From: Trichomonas vaginalis G3
Taxonomy: Eukaryota; Parabasalia; Trichomonadida; Trichomonadidae
Reading direction: 5' to 3'
DNA length: 64,000 nt
Assembly: GCF_026262505.1 (NCBI RefSeq)
Contig: NC_067203.1
Span: forward strand, 1,860,001 to 1,924,000
Part shown: positions 40,863 through 51,110 of the stretch, in pieces
Position numbering within the stretch: the first letter of the stretch is position 1
Layout: each line of letters begins with the position of its first letter
Notes under the pieces: generated by a model
Told to the model about the DNA's origin: nothing
Database searches by the model: none
Seen by the model: the letters and a program-made list of their open reading frames with translations, nothing else
Position numbers and translations under genes: made by a program

Positions 40863-42146
40863 GAGGGAATTGTTCCTTATGAGGTATACATTATAACTAT
40901 ATACCTCATAAGGAACAATTCCCTCTTGATAGCTGGGAAACTTTCTCTGAATAACTTATCATTTGGAGAAAGTTTCCCAGCTATCTATTATAAACTAAAG
41001 GCTGTGAGGCACTAATATATAATCAGTGCCTCATAGCCTTTAGTTTCTTATTAAAAACGAGAAAACTTGTTCGAAATGATAAACAATTTCGAACAAGTTT
41101 TCTCGTTTTAAGGAGGGAATTGTTCCTTATGAGGTATACATTATAACTATATACCTCATAAGGAACAATTCCCTCTTGATAGCTGGGAAACTTTCTCTGA
41201 ATAACTTATCATTTGGACAGAAAAAGTGACACTTTACATGGCAAAAAATAGAGCCTTACTTTTGAGATACTTGAGATTGAAACTGAATCTTATGAGGCGG
41301 TGATCTTGAATCACTACCTCATAAGGTTCAGTTTCATATAAAATTTGTTGCAATTTGTTATTCTTTTGCAATTATTTCTTATAAGATTTTACATCTTTTA
41401 GCGGGGAATGTTTGTTATCATGTATATATTATAAATATCTACACGATAACGAACATTCCTCGCTAAATTGCTGAGAAACTTTGAGGAAATGTCGAACAAT
41501 TTCCTCAAAGTTTCTCAGATTTATATAGATCACTAGAGTCCCCTAGGCACTGATTCTGGTTCAGTACCTAGGAGGCTCTAGTTCTTTAACTAACTGATAA
41601 AATGTTTTTAAATTTTTGGATATTGCTACCTGTGAAGCACTGACTTCAAGTCAGTACCTCACAGGTAGCAATTACATTGAAAGATGGGAGAAACTTTGTC
41701 CGAATGTTAAACTATTCGGACAAAGTTTCTCACATTTGTAGTGGAGATGGAAGGCTTTGAGGTATATTGTATTAATATATACCCCAAAGCCTTCCATCTC
41801 CACTTGAAAGTGTCCAAACTTTGGGTTAATACTTTGCAATTAACCCAAAGTTTGGACACTTTCTAGAAGGAATTGGAGGGTAAGAGATATACATTCATAT
41901 GGTATATCTCTTACCCTCCAATTCCTTCTTAAAATGGGAGAAACTTTGTCCGAATGTTAAACTATTCGGACAAAGTTTCTCCCATTTTTTGAAGGAATTG
42001 GAGGCTATGAGATACTGATGCAATGTCAGTAACTCATGGCTTCCAATTCCTTCCTAAAACTCATAAAAGTGGACATTACATGCATATAAAATTTGACATG
42101 TAAAGTCCACTTTTTGTGAGCGGGGATTTGACTCCGTCAAATCCCC
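40863..42146. repeat. Array of 18 near-perfect hairpins of alternating types
   Basis: Hairpins at 40863-40925, 40928-40985, 40992-41046, 41054-41109, 41113-41175, 41278-41336, 41400-41464, 41471-41518, 41532-41582, 41622-41672, 41684-41735, 41741-41803, 41806-41863, 41865-41929, 41931-41988, 41991-42053, 42060-42120 and 42122-42146. Stems are mostly 20-26 bp, many perfect, others with G-T wobbles. Type A stems contain a GAGGYA/TACCTC pair and loops around TGANNNNTCA or TATACATT. Type B stems contain AAACTTTG and end in GAAT or AAAT around an 8-nt loop such as GTTAAACT. A and B mostly alternate. No such array is known to me in trichomonads. Confidence 0.93.
41113..41217 (+). repeat. 105-bp direct duplication within the hairpin array
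   Basis: Repeats 40863-40967 exactly, 250 bp apart. It copies hairpin 1 and only the left arm of hairpin 2, so the array holds one unpaired half-hairpin at 41178-41197. Confidence 0.88.
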
Positions 42147-42460
42147 TTTTTCGTTTACGAGAAAGCCAAATTCTCTCAAAAAGTTAAGTAGGACCAATTT
42201 TTTATAAAAAAATCCAATTTCATTATGAATGTTAATTAATTTATATAATTATTGAATAAAAAATTTTCTTTGAGATTATGAAAAGTTCTTTGAAAAGTTA
42301 TTTTTTCTCATTTTTAAATATTGTATTAGCCTATTTATTTATAATCCAAATTAAATAACTTTAAATTCAATATTTAAAGAATAATTTTGAAGGAATTGAG
42401 TTACTTTCCCCGACGATAAAATTGAGAGGTTTACATTTTGACCGAACTTAGCATGCAACA

Positions 42461-42689
42461 TTTTCATGAGCCAAAAACATTCTATTATCATACAATTGAA
42501 TTTCGAGAATTAAGAAATTTAATTTTATAAAATTGATAGTAAGAGCTCTTAAACTATAATTAAGTTGTATTCCTTTAATATATGCTCTTAAACTATAATG
42601 TAAGTTAATAAATATACATATTGGAAAAAAAGTAATTTATTCTATTAATTATGATCCATAACTATAAAAAGTGTATTGATAATTTATAT
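42461..42689. other. Intergenic, nothing recognised
   Basis: AT-rich spacer with a short direct repeat (GCTCTTAAACTATAAT at about 42,546 and 42,586). Confidence 0.5.
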
Positions 42690-42694
42690 TTTAT

Positions 42695-42850
42695 TCATTT
42701 TTTAATTAAGTTAACAAAATCTGGATGGATAATGAAGGATGAGACACCTTCATCTTCAAAATCAATATCAATATTTTGATATCCATATCCAACAAGTAAA
42801 TTGATAACGTCGGCATTGCCTCTAACAGCAGCCCTGAATATTATCTTCGT
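42695..42850 (-). pseudogene. Detached tail fragment of an ankyrin-type gene
   Basis: Encodes RAAVRGNADVINLLVGYGY, then IHPDFVNLIKK and a stop, a second copy of the C-terminal end also found at 42934-43046. It lacks everything upstream, so it is a tail duplication. Confidence 0.65.
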
Positions 42851-42933
42851 TCGGTGGAACGGATAGAAAGTTCTCAATTCTCAAAAATTAAAAAATGCTC
42901 AATTTTTATCAACTTTATACATTCTATTTTTTA

Positions 42934-44022
42934 ATTAAGCTAACAAAATCTGGATGGATATTTTCATCTTCAAAATCAATATCAACCTTTCGATATCCAT
43001 ATTCAACAAGTAAATTGATAACATCTACATTGCCTCGAACAGCAGCTCAGAATAAAGCATTCTTGAAGAAGTCTTCTGAATCATAATTAATTGGAACTTT
43101 ATGTTCAATAAGTATTTTAACTATTTTTGTGTTATTCTGTTTCGCTGCACGAAGATAATAATCTGGAACAATTCGACGCCTTTTATCATAACGGCCAATT
43201 TGGATATAATCCGTTGGATCAAAGAAATGTTCAATCAATTGACTCTTTTCCATGATATCTAAAAGCATTCGAACCAATTCTGGAGAATTCATTTCGATTG
43301 CATTGATAAGCCAATGTTCATCATCATTTTTGAAATAATTGAACTCATCCTTATATTGAATATCAAAATTTTTCAAGATATAAAGACAAACACTTTCATT
43401 TTTGACCTTCAAAGCTTTCGACAAACATTTAATAAGATCATCTGGATAGATCTCTTCAATTAGTTTATCTTGAATGTAAAAAAAGAAGCCTGATGGACGG
43501 CTATCTTCATTTACTAATAAATCAAGATGACTATCAAGGAAATTCTCGTCTGCTTTATCAACTAAGCAAATAAAACATTTATTGTCATTGCAAATTTCGA
43601 ATGTTGTCGTTGTAATTTTCGCACCATGATCAATTAGAATTTCAACAATATCAATGTGTCCTTTTGAAGCATGATAATCAAGAATTGACTTAAATTCATA
43701 TTCTCCTTTTGCATTTGCTTGGCCGCCGTTTTCTAAAATGAGTTTATAAGCTTCTATATTAGTATGAGTTGCAGAATCCATAACATTATAAAAGTTATAT
43801 TTTGGATCATCAAATTCATTCTCGTAATATTCTTCTTCCACTTCTGATTCGATTTCATCAAAAACACTATTGTAACCATTTTTTTCTTTTGGTTCATAGT
43901 TTAAATTTTCTTCTTTGTAGTAAAGCATAACATGTTTTTCAAGAAGAAATTTAATTAAATCTATATTTTCCTTATCAAATGCAAACTGCATTAGATTAAA
44001 TCCATTCTTATCTTCGAATTTG
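42934..44022 (-). pseudogene. 3' half of ankyrin-type copy 2, cut by Polinton B
   Basis: Continues the family at NGFNLMQFAFDKENIDLIKFLL, with ankyrin units HIDIVEILIDHGAKI and NTKIVKILIEHKVP. It ends early with a stop at 43047 (KNALF), beyond which the expected tail (AAVRGNVDVINLLVEYGY; HPDFVSLIKK) continues in frame to 42934. The upstream end coincides exactly with the Polinton target duplication (44017-44022). The 5' half lies 18 kb away at 62147-63558 on the same strand. Host gene, inactivated. Confidence 0.85.
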
Positions 44023-44941
44023 AGTAGTAGGATATGATGGGTTTAGTGACTTTTTTTGTTACGTCTATATATAGATGAAGGTATATTTTCACATCTTCTA
44101 TATATATATGATATAAAATTTTTTTCTTACGTTTTTTAAGTCATGAATTCGTAAGAAAGTGTGACATTATTAAATAAATTAGTAATAAATATTTATTTAT
44201 AAATCATTAAAAAAATTAACATTAATTTTAAAATAATTTATTTTTTTATCTTTTATAAAAGAAGCTATATATATATAGATGATGTCAGATATTCCGCGAT
44301 TAATTAAACATTGTTTAAATCCTGAATGGGTTAAACTTCAATTTAAAAATGAAGATTGTGAATTATTAAATGAATATGAAAGCCAAAATAAGCTAATGAG
44401 GTATAAATATAATGATAAAGAATATTTAATTTCATGGAATCAATGGAGTCATAATCAAAGACCTCATAAACGAGAAGAAGAAATTGAAAATAATGAAATG
44501 GAAATCATTGATGACATTAAAGAGGATGGAATTCCTAAATTTTGTAGAAAAACCTTTAGAACTAAGTTAGGAGCATATAAACGTAGAGTATTAAATCCTG
44601 AATATCTTAAACATCAATTTAAAAAGGAAGACTGTGAATTATTAAACGTTAATGAATATGAAAATGCTAAATCAAAACTGAGATATAAATATATTGGAAG
44701 TGATGAAAGGTGTAAAGATAAAGATAAAGTTTATTCAGTTTCATATAATAACTGGCACACGTTGGGGATAAGAAAACATTTAGGAGATTATGGTAAAAGT
44801 TCTGAATTCTTCAAATCTAGTATATACGAGAGAGTAAAAGAAATTAGAAATAATTATTTTCATGAATAAAAAATAAACTTTAAAAATTCATGTCTTACAT
44901 TTTTGAATAATTTATTTTTTTAATTTGTATGAAAATGAGTG
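44023..44941 (+). repeat. Polinton B left terminal inverted repeat region
   Basis: The outer ~60 bp and the part from about 44,205 to 44,941 match the right end in inverse (60855-61596 and 62087-62146). The right arm has about 373 bp more, containing the 126-residue gene. The inner limit falls just inside the adjacent genes, as in A. Confidence 0.85.
44279..44869 (+). CDS. Terminal-repeat protein with two LNPEY/DCELLN modules (Polinton B, left copy)
   Basis: 196 residues, about 95% identical to the Polinton A version and identical to the right-arm copy at 60927-61517. Same two-module layout, ending in NNYFHE. Function unknown. Confidence 0.7.
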   Translation: MMSDIPRLIKHCLNPEWVKLQFKNEDCELLNEYESQNKLMRYKYNDKEYLISWNQWSHNQRPHKREEEIENNEMEIIDDIKEDGIPKFCRKTFRTKLGAYKRRVLNPEYLKHQFKKEDCELLNVNEYENAKSKLRYKYIGSDERCKDKDKVYSVSYNNWHTLGIRKHLGDYGKSSEFFKSSIYERVKEIRNNYFHE

Positions 44942-45414
44942 GATCAAGATTCGTAACCGTCAATCAATTAATGGATGCTCTTTCACCAATTCTTGAAAAT
45001 GTTAAACAAGTAGATGTTTATTTCGATGATTATGTAGAAAGTTTATATTATAAAGGTAAGTTTAATATTAAACCTATTGCTTTTGCATTTGATAATAAAT
45101 TAATTGAAAATGCAAAAATTTGGGAATTAATTCCGAATATTGAATATATAACAAATATTAATGATAAATGGTTTAAACGAATTCCAACCACAAAAGTTCT
45201 TTGTAAATTAATGATCAAAACTGAGGAAAAAGAATTTAACGGGTTTAAATATCATCCAAATAAAGTTTCAGAACTAGAAAATGAAAAACTTCAGAAAAAA
45301 TTAAACGATAGACTTTCAAATGATCGTATTGAAAAAATAAATAAACTAGCAGAAGTTGCATTTAATAATAAAATATTTGATGAATATAACCTTGAACTCA
45401 GTGATGGACTTTAA
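44929..45414 (+). CDS. Unrecognised 161-residue protein (Polinton B)
   Basis: Whole homologue of 29983-30468, with five or so substitutions. Starts at TATGAAAATG, the start context used by both terminal-repeat-adjacent genes. Confidence 0.6.
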   Translation: MKMSGSRFVTVNQLMDALSPILENVKQVDVYFDDYVESLYYKGKFNIKPIAFAFDNKLIENAKIWELIPNIEYITNINDKWFKRIPTTKVLCKLMIKTEEKEFNGFKYHPNKVSELENEKLQKKLNDRLSNDRIEKINKLAEVAFNNKIFDEYNLELSDGL

Positions 45415-45424
45415 GTCCTGAGCT

Positions 45425-45805
45425 TTAAGGACCTGGGCTCAACGAGTCATGATTTATGAAATCAATAATTTGATTTATTCGCTCTTCAATAATTTCTATT
45501 CTTTTTGTTAAATCATCTATTTTCATTAATGAGGTGATTCTTGATTGGGGAATAGATTTCAAACTAACCACTCCTTTTATTTTTGAAATTTTGAATCCAT
45601 CAACTTTAAACATTTTATTCAATTTACATGTTGTCAATTCTTCAAATAATTTTTTATTATTAGCATAATAGTCATTAAATTCATCAACAGATGAAAAAAA
45701 TTTTATTTCAGTAATTGGTTTAACAACGTTTATTTTTTGTTGAACATTTTCACTTTCATTTATTTCTTCCTCCTCTGTTTCATTTATTTTTAAAATTGGT
45801 TTCAT
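45425..45805 (-). CDS. Unrecognised 126-residue protein with C-terminal coiled coil
   Basis: Homologue of 29565-29972 without the mini-hairpin insert (FKVDGFKISKIK is continuous here). Converges on the 161-residue gene with 10 bp between the stops. Confidence 0.6.
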   Translation of the reverse strand: MKPILKINETEEEEINESENVQQKINVVKPITEIKFFSSVDEFNDYYANNKKLFEELTTCKLNKMFKVDGFKISKIKGVVSLKSIPQSRITSLMKIDDLTKRIEIIEERINQIIDFINHDSLSPGP

Positions 45806-45871
45806 TTATCATTAAATAAAAATTAGAATATAAGTGATGAAATATATTTTTTAATTAATATTAAATCAGAA

Positions 45872-46108
45872 ATGGCGGCAGGATTCTTTAAAAAATTATG
45901 GGATGGAATTAAGAAAGCTGCAGGTTGGGTTTATAAAAAGGTTATTAAACCTGTTGCAAACTTTTTGGCACCAGTAGCGAAAACGGCAGGAACTATCATA
46001 GGTGGCGTATTAGGTACTAAAGCAGGTAATCCGGCGATGGGAGCACAAGCAGGTAACGCAATTGGTGGAATTGCTGAAGGAATACTTAATAAAATAGGGG
46101 GTAAATAG
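45872..46108 (+). CDS. Small amphipathic protein 2 (78 residues, Polinton B)
   Basis: Homologue of 29262-29498 with three substitutions. N-terminal cationic amphipathic helix, then a G/A-rich hydrophobic stretch. Confidence 0.65.
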   Translation: MAAGFFKKLWDGIKKAAGWVYKKVIKPVANFLAPVAKTAGTIIGGVLGTKAGNPAMGAQAGNAIGGIAEGILNKIGGK

Positions 46109-46132
46109 TGGAAAAATAAATAAATATTATTT

Positions 46133-46348
46133 TTATCTTAGTATCGGTTGTAGTCTTTGATAAACTTTTTCTCCTTTATTTAAAATTTCTCTTATTGGGG
46201 CAGCTTTTGGTGTTATTGATTCAGCAACGTCACTAATTGCTTCTTTATTCTTAAATATCCAATTTGCTCCTTTCTTCATTGTTTCCCAAACTTTATGCGC
46301 TCCTCTTTTTACTTTATCCCACAGTTTCTTAAAGAATCCTGCAGCCAT
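46133..46348 (-). CDS. Small amphipathic protein 1 (71 residues, Polinton B)
   Basis: Homologue of 29029-29241. Shares MAAGFFKKLWD with the convergent neighbour. The middle differs slightly (ESITPKAAPIREIL), while the ends are conserved. Confidence 0.62.
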   Translation of the reverse strand: MAAGFFKKLWDKVKRGAHKVWETMKKGANWIFKNKEAISDVAESITPKAAPIREILNKGEKVYQRLQPILR

Positions 46349-46417
46349 AGTTGATTATTTCATTAAAATTAAAAATTCATTTTCATCTTTTAATTTTGAT
46401 TTTTTATTTAATAATAA

Positions 46418-47917
46418 ATGACGACTAACTATTTGGTGCCAAACACTAAACCGATTAATGGAAATGTGTTTCATTCATTCGAAAAGATAAATGAAATATT
46501 CGCAAAGAATGATGGAAGAAGATATTATAGAGAACTTGAAAGTTCATGCTATGACTCTGATGCTCCATATTTTGATGATAAACAAACTCATTTAAGAATT
46601 ACAAATCCGGCTCATGATGTGAACCAATTAGGTGACACATATATTAAACGCAAAGTTAAAGCAACTCTAGTTTCAAATAAAGCTTTCACATGTGATGCCG
46701 CTTTTAAATGCATGCGTTTATTCGTTGGTTACAAATCATCAAATCAAAGCTTTAAACAATTAGAAGTAGAAACCGAAAGAGGTGATGCCGGTTATCTTCA
46801 GATGGATTGCGCCCGTGAATCTTTCGCATTTGCAACATATAAACCAAAATCAGAAAGGAAAGTTAAAAAGTTTGTTCATTCGTTATATAATAATGTTCAA
46901 AAATATGATAACTCAGTATGTGGTAAATATATTGACCCTTCAGAAGTTTTCAAGAAAGCAAATGAAGAAGTTGATATCACTTTTGATATGATTATTCCGG
47001 TAAATGATTTGTTAGCATTTCAGGCGTTCGATGATTATCCTAAATCATTTGGTGAAATCATTCTTAAATATTATGTTTTCAGGGATACTTTAGTATTTTG
47101 TCAGGTTGACCCGTTAAGAGTTGCTGATTTACAAAATTACGTTTATGAAAAGATAACTGATGAAAATTATGAAAAGATTATGAATCATGTTTATAAATAT
47201 GATCGCAAATTCCAACAAATCGGACTTCCTGCCAAATTAATTACAAGCTTAGCCGCTACATCTGCTGACGCAACAGTTGATGACGTTATTATTTCATGCA
47301 CAAAGATGGAAGTTTTAGAGGATAAATGCATTACACCAGGATACGGTTTAATTGAAGAATCAGTTAAAGCAATACCACGTTTATTCAGTAAGGAAGATCC
47401 ATTCATGATTCCAGCTCAACATATTGACGTTCGTTCACTAAATGGAGGTTGCATCACTCCTGAAGGTATCAGCTCAGATTTCTCATACGCTCTTCATAAT
47501 GTTACAGATGTTGTGTTAGCATTTCCGAAGAATGCAATGCAAAGAACAGTTTTAGAAAATCCAATGCTTCGAGGTCTTCAGGTCACTATAGATTCCAGAA
47601 ACTTCCCCGATCAAGCGATGACCACAGTGGGTGACATATTCTTTACACGTATGCTTCAAGCTTCTGATTTAGATGGAGTGAATGAATGCACAGAAGAATA
47701 CGAGGACTCATTAACTAGACCACTGAATGATGATGATGGCACGCCATTAGCTAGAACATGGAAAGACCAAACTTCATTCTTATGCACTATTCCAGTTCAA
47801 CGTGATGGAGCGGGTATATTCTTTGATGGATTAGAAACTTTCAACTCACAAGTTACAGTACAAGTGAAAGCTTATCCAATCATTCAGGGTGAAAATGACA
47901 CTTACTGTTCAAAGTGA
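46418..47917 (+). CDS. Major capsid protein candidate (double jelly-roll type by context)
   Basis: 499 residues, whole in this copy. It is the largest virion-side protein and lies just upstream of the packaging ATPase, the usual Polinton place for the major capsid protein. The sequence is beta-rich. IIPVNDLLAFQAFDDYPKSF followed by GEIILKYYVF (about 190-220) resembles the 'IPL..LFGF..DY..V..G..H.L.L' stretch of Polinton capsid proteins, and the C-terminal ~80 residues (RTWKDQTSFLCTIP; TFNSQVTVQVKAYP) look like a last strand set. Assignment rests on size, position and weak pattern; a structure prediction would settle it. Confidence 0.7.
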   Translation: MTTNYLVPNTKPINGNVFHSFEKINEIFAKNDGRRYYRELESSCYDSDAPYFDDKQTHLRITNPAHDVNQLGDTYIKRKVKATLVSNKAFTCDAAFKCMRLFVGYKSSNQSFKQLEVETERGDAGYLQMDCARESFAFATYKPKSERKVKKFVHSLYNNVQKYDNSVCGKYIDPSEVFKKANEEVDITFDMIIPVNDLLAFQAFDDYPKSFGEIILKYYVFRDTLVFCQVDPLRVADLQNYVYEKITDENYEKIMNHVYKYDRKFQQIGLPAKLITSLAATSADATVDDVIISCTKMEVLEDKCITPGYGLIEESVKAIPRLFSKEDPFMIPAQHIDVRSLNGGCITPEGISSDFSYALHNVTDVVLAFPKNAMQRTVLENPMLRGLQVTIDSRNFPDQAMTTVGDIFFTRMLQASDLDGVNECTEEYEDSLTRPLNDDDGTPLARTWKDQTSFLCTIPVQRDGAGIFFDGLETFNSQVTVQVKAYPIIQGENDTYCSK

Positions 47918-48080
47918 CAAATCCTCCTCAGGTTTGGTTTACTAGGACTACATATTGGACATGGACACCGGATGAAGGTTTGAAATATCATCCAACAGGT
48001 ACACCACCACAGTATAGAAGTTCATATGATGAAATATTGATGAATAGAAATGTAAAAATTATAAATTTATTTTTGATTAA

Positions 48081-48892
48081 ATGGATTTAAATTCTTATGA
48101 AGAATTAGCGGGAGTATATAATACATACGTAGATGATATGATTAATGAAGCATTGAGTGATAATAGAAATGCTCTATCTAAGGAAAAATTAATGAAAATT
48201 CCATATTCTGAATGTTACTTAAATTCAATCACTGCAGCAATTGGTAAACAAAATAAAGGTAAAACATTAACGATATTAAAACAAATTATCATTATTGCTA
48301 ACACCCCCCATTCACATGTGTTAATTTATATCAACCGTTCAGGTTCACCTTCAGATGATACATTTGAATCTTTAAAGCATTTAATCAAAATTCCAATTAT
48401 TTATTTATCACAAGAAGAAGCAGAAGATTAAAAAAACTTTTTAATGTATAAAGAATTATATAATACAATCAAGAAGCAAGGATTAGAGGATAAAATTATT
48501 GATAAACAACGGGATGAATTATTTGAAACACTTTCTATTTCAAATTTTGATAGAGAATTTTTGCATTCACTCATTTTTCTAGATGATGCGGTGAAATCAA
48601 AACTAATAACAAATGAGAAATCATATTTTAATCAGTTATTAACTCAATGTCGACACATTCAGTGTTCATTCTTCATGGCTGTTCAATACTTCAAAGCATT
48701 AAGCACAAACATTAAATCAAATCTATCAACACTTTTCATTTTCAGTGGTTTTAGTCGTCAACAGTTGAACGTTATGCTTTATCAAGTGAATTTACCAATG
48801 AGCATTAATGAACTTTACACACAATATCAGCAATTAGGTGAACATGGAAAATAATAGTTGATTTAAATAAAGGAGGTGTTAAATTTGATTAA
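48081..48892 (+). pseudogene. Packaging ATPase (Polinton B, broken)
   Basis: Fossil counterpart of 26471-27298, with Walker A GKQNKGKT and Walker B SLIFLDDA still visible. Starts at GATTAAATG. Confidence 0.8.
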
Positions 48893-48932
48893 CTTTTTAT
48901 AATTAATTTTTATTTTTTATTTATAATTAAAC

Positions 48933-49830
48933 ATGACAGAAATAGCAAATCTTCTACAGGTTCCATTAAAAAAGGGACAAACAAAAGGGGTGCATATAAT
49001 AGAACTATGAAAGTTCCAGACGGAATGAAAGAATTAGTTCATATTGTTGCCGGTCTTCAAAAGGATGTTAAACAAATGAGAAACGTTTTAACATTACCAG
49101 AAGCTCAAGCATATGCCAAACGTCATGGTCCAAATTGGGAAGCACACGAAGCAGACATTACAGGACCAAATGGAAAACCTGATGGTATAAATGAAGTTTT
49201 CGTTACTGATGGTCAAGGTAATATTAAAGTCATAAATGGGTATAAATTAAGTATAAGTGATTATCCTAAACGTAAAGCATATAATGAACGTTATCCTATG
49301 CAATTTGATGAAAATGGAAAAGCTGTTAAACAATACATTGGAGAAGGTGAACATGGTCCAATTAATTCATACCGTCATAATCCATATTCTTATTTCAATG
49401 AAGAATTAAACGCTATTGAAGAGGGACCGGATGGATTACCACGATATGTTAATCAGTTTGATGGTCAATATACAAATTTGAGACCTGAAATTCCAGCTAA
49501 GAAATTCTTTAAAGTTGCTTTATTCGATCCAGTGTTCAATGAACAGAAAGAAGCATTGAAAGCAGAATTTAAACCAATTCAAGTGGCAAGAATTTCTTCA
49601 TCTTCACTTTCAGAAGCGTTCAAGGAATTGATAAAGAAACACTTTATTCTCAACAAGGTTATAACTTTGATTTAATTAAAGAAAGTGATAGACGTAAATT
49701 AGAAAAATCAGATGGTTTTAAGAATGCATGTAATGAAATGATTAAAGATATTGTAAATGATAAAATAAGACTGGAAGAAACTCAAAGCAATATCAATAAC
49801 ATAATTGGTGCAGTTACAAAGAAAGTATAA
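48933..49830 (+). pseudogene. Polinton ~300-residue gene (broken)
   Basis: Fossil counterpart of 25532-26430. The C-terminal third has diverged more than the rest between the two elements ([19 protein letters not shown] here, [19 protein letters not shown] in A). Confidence 0.6.
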
Positions 49831-49913
49831 GCAAACAATGATGAACCTTGGGATATTACCGTAACAACTAAATAAAACTTTAAATATATTTTTCTTTTTT
49901 TATTCGATTATAA

Positions 49914-50615
49914 ATGAGAAGACGTTTCACAAGTCAAAAGAACACTAACGCAAAAGCAGAGATTACGGTTGGTTATAACGTAAATGATGATAAATCACGA
50001 ATTATTCAAAATGTTAAAGTTAATGTTAGCCCCGAATTAACAAGGTCAGCAACTCAACCAAATTTATTAACTCGTGACTTACCAAAGAATGAAGAGAATG
50101 AAGAAAACCATGAGAATGGAGACCCAATCATTTTATCTGAACCCGGTAAAGAACCTGTTGAAATTCCCACATATCCAACATACCCCCCACCTCTTTCATC
50201 AAACATCGAGAACCCAGGAATCTACGATTACAGTCGCAATGCGCCATATAAAATAGACATTAATTCTGAATTAATGAAAATTTACCGTGATATAATAATT
50301 AATAATTATGATTCAATAATAAATTTAATTGATCAATCTGGTTTAATTATTTTACCTTATGAATCATTAATTCACATTATCGCCATTCTTTGTGATGTTC
50401 AAGATTCAGACGTTAAGATTCAATTTTTCATAGATGATGAGGTTTCATGCTGCGGAACAGTTGCAAAAATAAATCCTATAAAGGATATTAGCACAATTAA
50501 GATATCAAAGAATGGAACAACAACTGAACTTCATTTAACTTATAATGATATTTATAATAAAATAGTTGATGAATATAAAATATCACTTGAAAAATTCTTT
50601 GTTAAGGCTATTTAA
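49914..50615 (+). CDS. Unrecognised 233-residue protein (Polinton B)
   Basis: Basic N-terminus (MRRRFTSQKNTNAKAEITVG), a proline-rich middle (PTYPTYPPPLSSNIENPG), and a folded C-terminal half (LMKIYRDIIINNYDSIINLI; IQFFIDDEVSCCGTVAKI). PTYPTYPPP resembles late-domain-like proline motifs, which is only suggestive. Whole here. Start at GATTATAAATG. Its stop overlaps the convergent gene by 3 bases. Confidence 0.62.
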   Translation: MRRRFTSQKNTNAKAEITVGYNVNDDKSRIIQNVKVNVSPELTRSATQPNLLTRDLPKNEENEENHENGDPIILSEPGKEPVEIPTYPTYPPPLSSNIENPGIYDYSRNAPYKIDINSELMKIYRDIIINNYDSIINLIDQSGLIILPYESLIHIIAILCDVQDSDVKIQFFIDDEVSCCGTVAKINPIKDISTIKISKNGTTTELHLTYNDIYNKIVDEYKISLEKFFVKAI

Positions 50616-51089
50616 TATTCAAGCATTAACATTATTGAATAATAATCCTTTGAATCATAATCAATAATAATTGACCTTTCACCAGTTTCTATCGTTTGTT
50701 TATTTCTTTTTGTTCCCCACTATCCGGATCGGTCATTGTAATTGTTTTTGTTATAGTATCAGCTTTATCTTTAACTTCAATCTTTTTTCCATCAGGATAT
50801 TTAAACCAAAATTCCAAAAATTCGATATTGTCAATCTGTTCATATTTTAATCTATCAATTACATTTTTAATACCATCTGAAAATCTTATGAAATGGTCAT
50901 TATATGGGTTTGATTGAACTAAATTTGAATGAAGTGAAATATAACCCGATGATGAATATGACATTGACTCATATTTTCTGAAAACACTAAAATTATAACA
51001 TGAATGAATTTCTTATTCGTTGAATTTATGAATTCTTGAGGTAATCTTATTCTAGTTTTATTTATCACTGGAAAATAACGCTTTACCAT
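50612..51089 (-). pseudogene. Polinton 159-residue-type gene (broken)
   Basis: Fossil counterpart of 24338-24817. Confidence 0.7.
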
Positions 51090-51110
51090 ATTTTTTAATC
51101 GTAATAAAAA

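Larger units (their letters stand above)
40444..42460. mobile_element. 2.0-kb non-coding element with 23-bp TIRs carrying a hairpin array
   Basis: Perfect 23-bp terminal inverted repeats start TGTTGCATGCTAAGTTCGGT (40444-40466; inverse at 42438-42460). TTTT lies outside both ends (40440-40443 and 42461-42464), a possible 4-bp target duplication but weak in such DNA. No coding frame exists within. The centre (40863-42146) is a train of hairpins, while both flanks are plain AT-rich sequence. It lies between two ankyrin-type genes. The transposon family is not identified, and it must depend on functions supplied elsewhere if mobile. Confidence 0.75.

Noticed and set aside
40863-42146. CRISPR array
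   Set aside because: No constant repeat separated by unique spacers; each unit is its own palindrome, and the genome is eukaryotic.
44101-44112. TATATA-rich stretches as promoters
   Set aside because: AT alternation is common throughout the terminal repeats; no position-specific support.
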